Shown one piece after another: positions 21,312 to 26,684 of a stretch of DNA of 26,684 nucleotides. Made by a program: the position numbers and the translations under genes. This DNA comes from a virus, in IMG/VR virus record IMGVR_UViG_3300027736_000216, positions 1-26,684 of that record, one strand, 5' to 3'. The notes under the pieces were generated by a model, which was not told the DNA's origin, searched no databases, and saw nothing but the letters and a program-made list of their open reading frames with translations. The stretch's first letter is position 1; every line of letters begins with the position of its first letter.

Positions 21312-21318
21312 ATTCAGA

Positions 21319-22530
21319 TTAGCCCCAGATGCGGCAGGCCATTTGTGGACGGATTGTGCTAAAACCGTACAAAACGTCAATACGGCAAGGCATACGGTCA
21401 TTGTTGATGTCGTACTGGCGCACGATACGCAAAGAAATACCGTTGTGAACTGCGCGAGCAGCCATGTCAACACCTTGGGGCAACAGCAAGTCAGCAGTTG
21501 CAAAGGTGATGGCATCCTTGTGATAGACCAAGTTCTGAGCGTACTGAGTAGATGCAGCGCCAACAAAGGTCACAGTTGCGCCAGTTGCAGGCAACACATC
21601 CACAGTAGCCAAAGCGTTTGCAGCGGAGTACATAGGAGCCACAGTCACAGTCCAAGTGCCAGATGAAGCGGTTGCATCAGCCAAAGCAACGAACTGGAAC
21701 AACGAACCAGTAGATTCACGGGTTTGTGGATTCACAGCATTGCAAGCACTGATTGTGAACACGTCACCAGCTTTAATGGTAGTAGACACTGAACCTTGTT
21801 CCAACAAAATGGAAGTTGCACCTTCGGCGGTAACGCCGGGGGTCTTTACCAATGTTGTTGAGGTTGTGAGGCGTGAGCCAGTAGTGTGCTGCTTGATTGA
21901 CTGAGACATGTTGATCTCGTCAAAGCCCAACACGCCAGTGCCCATCATGCCGTTCTTAAATTGCTTGCTGATAGTGTCTGTAGGATTGAACAGACCTTTC
22001 ATGCCTTCAACCAAGCCAGCGTTAGCAGCAGGGTTCACGGTAGCGTAACGTGGGGACATCACGGCCGCGTTTTCATTCAGCTTCTGCTGGGCTTGGAGCA
22101 AGACCAAAGAAGTAGAAGGAGTAGTGCCTGGTGTACCAACGGTGTTACCGATTGATTTGTACGCATTGGCCACGTCTGCATCAATAGAAGATGCCAACTG
22201 GCTAATACGGGGCTTTAACACACGCTCAGCGAAGTCATCCAATTGCATGGTCAATTCAGCAGATGTGAAGTTGACACCGATGTGCTTTTGGCTGGCAACG
22301 GTCAAAGTGGTGAACTGCTCGTTGTCGTCTTGCACTTGCAAGGCGGCGCCGTCAGTAACCAAAGCGCGGTCAGGTAAACGGATACGCAGTGTAGAGCCGA
22401 TCTTTGCGCCTTCAACAGCAAAAGAGTCGTCATACTGGCGGTTCACGTTGCGGGTGATCACAAGGTTGTTCTCAAGGATTTCGAGAGACTTACGTGTGAT
22501 CATGTCAATGGTCAGAATACTATTAGACAT
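21319..22530 (-). CDS. Major capsid (coat) protein, P22 gp5-type
   Basis: The 403-aa length compares with 430 aa for P22 coat; the protein has the HK97 fold. Recognisable family features: the N-terminal helix TIDMITRKSLEILENNLVITRNVNRQ (pattern), GAKIGSTLRIRLPDRALVTDGAALQVQDDNE, the strand VASQKHIGVNFTSAEL, then LDDFAERVLKPRISQLASSID. The later KAGDVFTISACNAVNPQTRESTG stretch resembles the inserted beta domain. The end, IRQ-YDINNDRMPCRIDVLYG, is common to the group. The start has AAAGGA six bases before ATG 22530. The gene follows the scaffold gene after 30 bases. Confidence 0.93.
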   Translation of the reverse strand: MSNSILTIDMITRKSLEILENNLVITRNVNRQYDDSFAVEGAKIGSTLRIRLPDRALVTDGAALQVQDDNEQFTTLTVASQKHIGVNFTSAELTMQLDDFAERVLKPRISQLASSIDADVANAYKSIGNTVGTPGTTPSTSLVLLQAQQKLNENAAVMSPRYATVNPAANAGLVEGMKGLFNPTDTISKQFKNGMMGTGVLGFDEINMSQSIKQHTTGSRLTTSTTLVKTPGVTAEGATSILLEQGSVSTTIKAGDVFTISACNAVNPQTRESTGSLFQFVALADATASSGTWTVTVAPMYSAANALATVDVLPATGATVTFVGAASTQYAQNLVYHKDAITFATADLLLPQGVDMAARAVHNGISLRIVRQYDINNDRMPCRIDVLYGFSTIRPQMACRIWG

Positions 22531-22560
22531 TTCAGTCCTTTCAAAAAAAAAGTCAAAGTT

Positions 22561-23337
22561 TTAGCGGTTCTGCGCTTCCCACTTTTTTACTTGCCGTTTG
22601 CGTTCAGCTTCAATCCACTCTGATGCGTTCATGGACTTGGTAGACCGTGGATCAGTAGTATCGTAAGCCGACACTCCATTGGAGCGTGCGGTGACAAGAG
22701 AAATCGGCGGTGGCGCAGATGTTGTTCTCTTAACTGGGGGCGAAGAAACCAATTTGGCTTCAATTTTCCCAATTTCCTTCGCCTGGCTCAAGGGCGACAT
22801 GCGTGAGATGCGATCTGCTTCTTTAGGATTTGAGCCGAGATAGTACGCTAACTCTGGCCCAACGTCCGAAGACTGGATCGTTTCTGCCATCACGTTTGTG
22901 ATCGGAAGTTTAGGGTTGTAAGCGACTTGTTCAAAGTCATCATACTTAGTCCGAGCTTCTTCTTCACGATCGTGATAACTCTCAAGAACAGCCGATTGCT
23001 GCTTGGCCGCTTCACGTTTAGCGATCAGTTCTTCTGCCTTTTGGTAAGCCAATGCTTCCGCATAATGCTCAGGGCTTTCAAATTGATCAACGGATGCAGT
23101 TGGAGCAGCTCTCACAATTTGCGTTTCCGCAGACCGCTGTGCTTGTTCTCTTTCCCACTTACGTTGCTCTCTTGCGAGGCGTTTGCCAATAGCAGCATCA
23201 AGTTCCTCTTGCGAGAATGTCTTGCTTGGCTGTGTTTCAGCTACTTCCGGCGTACTTTCAGCAACTTCAGGTGTGGCCGTCACATCCGTGGTTGGCGCGG
23301 AGTCTACTTCCGCTAGGGCTTGGACTTCTTGAGTCAT
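22561..23337 (-). CDS. Scaffolding protein
   Basis: A 258-aa, charged, helical protein directly before the coat gene, the position and makeup of a P22-type scaffold. The N-terminus is acidic and repetitive (STPEVAETQPSK). Helices with FSQEELDAAIGKRLAREQRKWEREQAQ and AEELIAKREAAKQQS follow. The C-terminus is basic (SEWIEAERKRQVKKWEAQNR), matching the basic helix-turn-helix with which P22 scaffold binds coat. P22 scaffold (303 aa) also regulates its own translation. The leader here contains a hairpin and a candidate promoter. No protease motif is seen. Confidence 0.88.
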   Translation of the reverse strand: MTQEVQALAEVDSAPTTDVTATPEVAESTPEVAETQPSKTFSQEELDAAIGKRLAREQRKWEREQAQRSAETQIVRAAPTASVDQFESPEHYAEALAYQKAEELIAKREAAKQQSAVLESYHDREEEARTKYDDFEQVAYNPKLPITNVMAETIQSSDVGPELAYYLGSNPKEADRISRMSPLSQAKEIGKIEAKLVSSPPVKRTTSAPPPISLVTARSNGVSAYDTTDPRSTKSMNASEWIEAERKRQVKKWEAQNR

Positions 23338-23344
23338 TTTTTCT

Positions 23345-23358
23345 GAATCCTAAGATTC
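23345..23358 (-). promoter_or_regulatory. Hairpin over the scaffold ribosome-binding region
   Basis: GAATC and GATTC form a 5-bp stem with a 4-base loop. On the transcribed strand the stem-loop holds the only AGGA near ATG 23337. It could limit scaffold translation, as P22 scaffold is known to be autoregulated after transcription. The stem is short and AT-rich, so the structure is tentative. Confidence 0.35.
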
Positions 23359-23389
23359 CTCGGTCAACTGGGCCGATACAGTTGTTTTA

Positions 23390-23419
23390 ATCTTACACCA
23401 GATTACTCTGACTGTGCAA
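23390..23419 (-). promoter_or_regulatory. Possible promoter ahead of scaffold-coat genes
   Basis: On the minus strand TTGCAC (23414-23419), an 18-base spacer and TAAGAT (23390-23395), giving a start near 23383 in the 65-base gap before the scaffold. The same -35 hexamer as the leftward early promoter. The -10 matches consensus at only four of six bases. Confidence 0.3.
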
Positions 23420-23651
23420 CTCTTGCAGCTTCATATGCGGCAATAACTTCAGCAGTGTGAATAGATGCGGCAATAGCTTGCACTTTGGCATCTTCGCCAC
23501 TTACATCAGCGCCAGGCACAACAACATGACGATGAAACGTATTACTGATTTCTACGTCATTTTCTTTGATAGTAGTTTTGGTGCGAACTTGAATGGAGCC
23601 GTTTTTAACAACTTCAATCTGGTCTACAGAAATAACTTTTTCTAAGCTCAT
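23403..23651 (-). CDS. Small hypothetical protein (82 aa)
   Basis: The protein opens MSLEKVISVDQIEVVKNGSI and has a beta-rich first half (VRTKTTIKENDVEISNTFHRHVVVPG) followed by an alanine-rich helix (AKVQAIAASIHTAEVIAAYEAARVAQ). I recall proteins of this plan near fibre genes of many phages, possibly virion or chaperone-like, with no proven role. A perfect AGGAG lies six bases before the ATG. It links the receptor-binding module to the scaffold-coat genes. Confidence 0.78.
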   Translation of the reverse strand: MSLEKVISVDQIEVVKNGSIQVRTKTTIKENDVEISNTFHRHVVVPGADVSGEDAKVQAIAASIHTAEVIAAYEAARVAQSE

Positions 23652-23672
23652 TTAAATCTCCTATTAAAAAAA

Positions 23673-24980
23673 TTAGTGCAAATCAACCCAATTTGCGCTA
23701 TCGTAAACTTGCAATTTACTTGTCGACGAATTAAAAATAAGCATACCGGCCAAGGGTGTTAACGCATTTCTTTGTGTAGTAGTTATGCCAGCGTATTGAA
23801 CAGCGCGAGTTGTACTATCAAATTTTATTAAGGTACTTGCAGTTCCTTGATTTTCAGAGCCTATTACAACACCGCCACCAACTGGTTGAATGACAACAGG
23901 GCCATAATTACCACCGCCAATTCCCGTCCCACCTTGAAAACGCAGGTTGCCGCCGCCCGCAGTTCCCACAGGGCCAGCAGCATCGCCGCCAAAAAGAAGT
24001 AAGTCGCCGCCTTTTAACGCTGCGGATGTTGAAGAACTGCTTGCCGCGCCCAAACTTAAATTACGACCAACAACATTTTCTGGGTTTAACGGTGCGCTAA
24101 CACTACTGGTTCTAATGCCAGGAATACCGCCGCCCATAATTGTATTGTTTGCTCCAACATCTCTGTAAGAATTAACATCTTCGCCTTGCAAAACAATTAT
24201 GTTTCTTGTTGATGTTGATCCTAAATTTAAACCGCTAGTGCCATTTGATTCAACATAAATAGATAAAAAATTTGCTATACCTTCAATCAACATGCCGCCT
24301 ACAGTATTGTTTTCGCAACCTATATTTAAACCAGCGTGATAGCCCGCTTGGTCATTACCATATTGTTTAAATCCATACCCACCATTCCCCGTAAGATTGA
24401 TGTCATTAAAAACACAAGCATTACAGATGTTATCTGGAGCACCTGAAGTGCCGGGGCCTGTACCGTCAATTCCAATTCCATCTCTACCATTGGATGAACA
24501 AACAATATTTACAAAATTTGCTTTAAAAGTTCCATTAGTTCCAGTTGCCAATGTGTTGTCAATATAAATACCATCTAAGGCATGAGAAAAACATTGAACA
24601 TTTTGAACATTTATATACGAAGTTCCACGAATAACAATGCCACTTTTGCCATTCCCTGTTTTTCCATGAACATTAAATGAGTCAAAGGTGCATCCTGCTG
24701 CGGAAGCAGTTATTAAAACGCCATCAAAATTACCTTGCTTACGCAAATTTGTAAATTCGCGTTGTCCATAAACACTTACGTTTTTATTCCAAATCAATTG
24801 AGAAGTAAAAAGATAGTTTCCAGCCGGAATATATAAGTTTTGTTTTGACGCAGCCGCCGCCGCATAAGCCGCATTTAAAGCCGCTGTGTCATCGGTAACT
24901 CCATCCCCTGTCGCACCAAAGTCCGCAGCACTTAAATACTGCCCATCAATCATTGAATAGGTAACTTTAGTTAAAGACAT
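23673..24980 (-). CDS. Tailspike-like protein with parallel beta-helix (435 aa)
   Basis: The stretch YLSAADFGATGDGVTDDTAALNAAYAAA is the start of the pectate-lyase-type beta-helix used in phage tailspikes and depolymerases. Rungs follow (SGIVIRGTSYINVQNVQCFSHALDGIYI, VFNDINLTGNGGYGFKQYGN). The C-terminal third is glycine-rich (GGDLLLFGGDAAGPVGTAGGGNLRFQGGTGIGG), then ALTPLAGMLIFNSSTSKLQVYDSANWVDL, a tail-fibre ending. Such proteins bind or cut surface polysaccharide; catalytic carboxylates cannot be fixed by reading. The gene looks visibly AT-richer than its neighbours, as expected for exchanged receptor-binding genes. The Shine-Dalgarno is only AGAAAG. Confidence 0.87.
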   Translation of the reverse strand: MSLTKVTYSMIDGQYLSAADFGATGDGVTDDTAALNAAYAAAAASKQNLYIPAGNYLFTSQLIWNKNVSVYGQREFTNLRKQGNFDGVLITASAAGCTFDSFNVHGKTGNGKSGIVIRGTSYINVQNVQCFSHALDGIYIDNTLATGTNGTFKANFVNIVCSSNGRDGIGIDGTGPGTSGAPDNICNACVFNDINLTGNGGYGFKQYGNDQAGYHAGLNIGCENNTVGGMLIEGIANFLSIYVESNGTSGLNLGSTSTRNIIVLQGEDVNSYRDVGANNTIMGGGIPGIRTSSVSAPLNPENVVGRNLSLGAASSSSTSAALKGGDLLLFGGDAAGPVGTAGGGNLRFQGGTGIGGGNYGPVVIQPVGGGVVIGSENQGTASTLIKFDSTTRAVQYAGITTTQRNALTPLAGMLIFNSSTSKLQVYDSANWVDLH

Positions 24981-24997
24981 ACTTTTCTTTCTCTAAT

Positions 24998-25627
24998 TTA
25001 AGCAACATCATAGTGACCATTTACGGTAACTGAGCCAGTAGAAGTAATTGGTATAGTACCTGAGCTCCCTGTTGCAAGTTCATATTGAATCAAATTTCCT
25101 TGTGTAGCAGAAGGCGGTAAAAAGGCACACATTGGCACATTCCCTACAGTTACTATAAAAGCGTTGTCAAAACGTACCGTAAAAGAGCCGTAACAAGTTG
25201 CACCGCTGGTAAAAGGATACCCTGCCAATGCAGTAGTTCCTGTTCCTGTGTGTGCAGACCAATCTACACGAATTTGAATAAAAACACGGTTGCCTACTTT
25301 TGTATATTGTCCAATTTGACTAGTGTACGTGCCAGCTCCTGCGGTAGTGTTGCCCACAATAACTGGTGTAAAAGTACCTTCTTCATAATCATCTAGCAAC
25401 TCACTTGTGCCTGTGCCTGGCGTGGCAGAAAAGTCAACACCTTGGCCATTTGAGACAATCAAATTGCCAGTGGTTAAAGTAAGTTGAGTTGCGCTAATTG
25501 CACGGCCTGCTGTCAAATCAGACACGGCCACTTTTACCGTTGCGTTAGATTGAACAATTGGCAGAACTTCAGTTCCTGCTAATGGGGTGGATGCTGCGGT
25601 CAGCGCGGAGATTTTTTTATCTGCCAT
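24998..25627 (-). CDS. Tail fibre/receptor-binding protein (209 aa)
   Basis: The N-terminus MADKKISALTAASTPLAGTEVLPIVQ is the docking start of many phage fibre proteins. The body has DDYEEGTFTPVIVG then YTSQIGQYTKVGNRVFIQIRV, a widely shared beta-sandwich at the end of phage fibres, often carbohydrate-binding. The protein is therefore a short attachment module plus binding domain and probably acts with the tailspike next to it. AAGGA lies eight bases before the ATG. The N-terminal box is absent from the neighbouring tailspike, so the two dock differently. Confidence 0.83.
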   Translation of the reverse strand: MADKKISALTAASTPLAGTEVLPIVQSNATVKVAVSDLTAGRAISATQLTLTTGNLIVSNGQGVDFSATPGTGTSELLDDYEEGTFTPVIVGNTTAGAGTYTSQIGQYTKVGNRVFIQIRVDWSAHTGTGTTALAGYPFTSGATCYGSFTVRFDNAFIVTVGNVPMCAFLPPSATQGNLIQYELATGSSGTIPITSTGSVTVNGHYDVA

Positions 25628-25639
25628 GATGATTCCTTA

Positions 25640-26119
25640 TCAGTTGTACAAGATTTCAATTAAAGAATTAAATGGCGGTGCTTCACTGAATGTCAGTGTG
25701 CCGCCCGAAAAAGAATATGTGTTTCTATTTTGATATACGCCGTTAATGTAAACAGCAACCACATTTCCTGAAACCGCATATCCAACAGTCGAGCCATTTC
25801 CTGTGTAGTTTTGAACGGCTGTTGCACCAATTCCAAAAATATTGTCGTATGTTGCGATCAATACATCGTTGGAATCTCTTAAGATAAATTTGTATGCAAT
25901 TGGCAAAATCCAAATTTCACCGCCGCTAGGCACTCGGCCTGCCGAGTCCAGCACAACAGGATTGGTGCGAGCAACATTTCCAGCGCTGGTAGTGTATGAA
26001 GTAGCGGGTGTGGTTGTACCAGCAAGATAGGTGTACAGCTTGCCACCCGTCAGAACAGCGCCGGTATTAGTGAAAAACTGGGCCGCAACGCCGCCCACTG
26101 GAGAGAGAAATACGGCCAT
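25640..26119 (-). CDS. Tailspike/fibre head-binding-type protein (159 aa)
   Basis: FLSPVGGVAAQFFTNTGAVLTGGKLYTYLAGTTTPATSYT, seen as three consecutive blocks, is the head-binding domain found at the N-terminus of P22-like tailspikes; VVLDSAGRVPSGGEIWILP completes it. The C-terminal part (NYTGNGSTVGYAVSGNVVAVYINGVYQNRNTYSFSGGTLTFSEAPP) is a small beta domain shared with other fibres. There is no receptor-binding beta-helix of its own, so it may be an adaptor onto which the downstream spikes assemble. GGAG lies upstream in the end of the 54-aa gene. Confidence 0.85.
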   Translation of the reverse strand: MAVFLSPVGGVAAQFFTNTGAVLTGGKLYTYLAGTTTPATSYTTSAGNVARTNPVVLDSAGRVPSGGEIWILPIAYKFILRDSNDVLIATYDNIFGIGATAVQNYTGNGSTVGYAVSGNVVAVYINGVYQNRNTYSFSGGTLTFSEAPPFNSLIEILYN

Positions 26120-26124
26120 TTAGG

Positions 26125-26289
26125 TCACTCCAAAAGAATTTGCCCACCGTCCTCTTGGACGAGGTTGTCGCCAGATTCGGTGAGAAGGTTGCCCACCGAG
26201 CCGCCACTGTCGCGTGTGCCTGAAAACAGCGTGACGATGCCAGCTAGGCCAATGGCCACCGAATTGCGAAGGGCTACACCAAAGCTCAT
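26125..26289 (-). CDS. Small tail-associated protein with octapeptide repeat (54 aa)
   Basis: Read directly from the sequence. ATG 26289 overlaps the stop of the 102-aa gene (ATGA), and the TGA at 26125-26127 ends six bases before the next ATG. After an amphipathic N-terminal helix (VALRNSVAIGLAGIVTLF) it has GSVGNLLTESGD, NLVQEDGG and QILLE, an 8-residue repeat also seen in the gp10-like protein. Such ILLE-type ends are common in small phage virion proteins. A longer frame over the same bases, at 26120-26335, lacks any of this and is rejected. Confidence 0.75.
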   Translation of the reverse strand: MSFGVALRNSVAIGLAGIVTLFSGTRDSGGSVGNLLTESGDNLVQEDGGQILLE

Positions 26290-26594
26290 TGCTTATTGAT
26301 CGGTTTGCAATACGCAGTGCCGTCTGTGCTACCAATTCGTATCACACTGACACGCCAAGGGGAGCCGTTTGAACTGAGTGTCAGAACAAACGGGATAGGT
26401 GTGTAAGCGGGGATTGGTGTGCTGGCACTGGTAGCCACAGCACCAACGCCCACTTCAACATAGCAAGGCACTTCGCACCAAACCAAAACGCCTTGTGGGC
26501 CGGCGTTCCATGCGGTTGTGTTGCCTGCACTTGCGCCAGCAGTTGCGGTAAAAGCGGGAAAATCCGCTTTGCTCATTGGGTTTAAAAGTTCCAT
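26286..26594 (-). CDS. Small virion-like protein (102 aa)
   Basis: ATG 26594 has AAGGA six bases upstream. The protein carries VLVWCEVPCYVEVGVGAVATSASTPIPAYTPIPFVL, in parts typical of beta-barrel phage structural proteins (threonine/proline strands), then PWRVSVIRIGSTDGTAYCKPIN. I have seen this arrangement beside genes for portal-proximal proteins, with no tested function. Two of its three cysteines are four residues apart (C40 and C44). It precedes the 54-aa gene with a 4-base overlap. Confidence 0.78.
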   Translation of the reverse strand: MELLNPMSKADFPAFTATAGASAGNTTAWNAGPQGVLVWCEVPCYVEVGVGAVATSASTPIPAYTPIPFVLTLSSNGSPWRVSVIRIGSTDGTAYCKPINKQ

Positions 26595-26602
26595 GATGAT
26601 CC

Positions 26603-26684
26603 TTATGCCAAGAATTTAAGCTTGTACAGCGTGCGAAGATATATTTCAACGATATTATCTATCAATTGTTGCAGTGATGAATCA
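26603..26684 (-). CDS. 3' end of an unidentified gene (partial)
   Basis: A frame open to the right edge ends at TAA 26603-26605. The visible 26 residues read DSSLQQLIDNIVEIYLRTLY then KLKFLA, a helical, basic end. By the P22 gene order, the portal or terminase would be expected upstream of the head genes, but this short tail proves neither. It lies nine bases before the next gene's start region, as expected inside the late operon. Confidence 0.5.
   Translation of the reverse strand, partial: DSSLQQLIDNIVEIYLRTLYKLKFLA

Noticed and set aside
22535-22555. Run of nine T on the coding strand between scaffold and coat as a terminator
   Set aside because: No stem precedes it, and terminating there would cut the coat gene from its scaffold.
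26120-26335. 71-codon minus-strand frame at the right end
   Set aside because: Arg/Trp/His-rich out-of-frame translation. The 54-aa frame over the same bases has ATGA coupling and a recognisable repeat.

Overview
The window is a contiguous stretch of a tailed, double-stranded DNA bacteriophage genome (or prophage) with a P22-type, short-tailed (podovirus-like) virion. The evidence is a P22-type coat protein next to a scaffold, a gp4-like head-tail adaptor and a gp10-like tail stabilisation protein, together with a complete phage replication block. Shine-Dalgarno sites of the AAAGGAG/AAGGA type, a GH24 endolysin and P22-like morphogenesis point to a Gram-negative, probably pseudomonad/proteobacterial (Pseudomonadota) host. 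Genus-level assignment is not possible from the sequence. I see no integrase, repressor, tRNA, IS element or CRISPR array, so the lifestyle is undecided. One hint towards a temperate or slow strategy is a leucine at the residue-762 position of DNA polymerase I.

Layout. (1) Positions 1-6130, minus strand: replication operon, in order of transcription a 61-aa protein, a Cas4-like DUF2800 nuclease-fold protein, a 218-aa possible ssDNA-binding protein, a family A DNA polymerase, a 64-aa protein, and a primase-helicase that runs off the left edge. (2) Positions 6131-6215: a compact divergent control region with overlapping promoters and an inverted repeat. (3) Positions 6216-9165, plus strand: VRR-NUC nuclease, SNF2-type helicase, then eight tightly overlapping small genes (30-88 aa), one of them glutaredoxin-like. 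(4) Positions 9151-11436, minus strand: lysis region, with endolysin, a three-TM holin-like protein and five small proteins, four of which have a clear membrane segment. (5) Positions 11436-16579: three large proteins in the position of P22 ejection (pilot) proteins, plus a 111-aa protein. (6) Positions 16583-20460: tail fibre, gp10-like and gp4-like proteins, and a small protein. (7) Positions 20469-23651: two decoration-like proteins separated by twin hairpins, the coat, the scaffold and an 82-aa protein. (8) Positions 23673-26684: a receptor-binding module of tailspike/fibre proteins, two small virion-like proteins, and the 3' end of an unidentified gene.

How it works together. The left operon and the rightward operon diverge from one control region and would supply replication and recombination functions. 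The long leftward late operon enters from beyond the right edge, builds the particle, and ends in lysis genes. Rightward and late transcription collide at about 9151-9165, where the two terminal genes overlap tail to tail and a short dyad contains both stop codons. No stretch over 300 bases lacks a gene. The only sizeable gap is 6131-6215. Several genes of 30-59 codons (at 7788, 7877, 8295, 8808, 10450, 11087 and 26125) were found by reading the frames directly.
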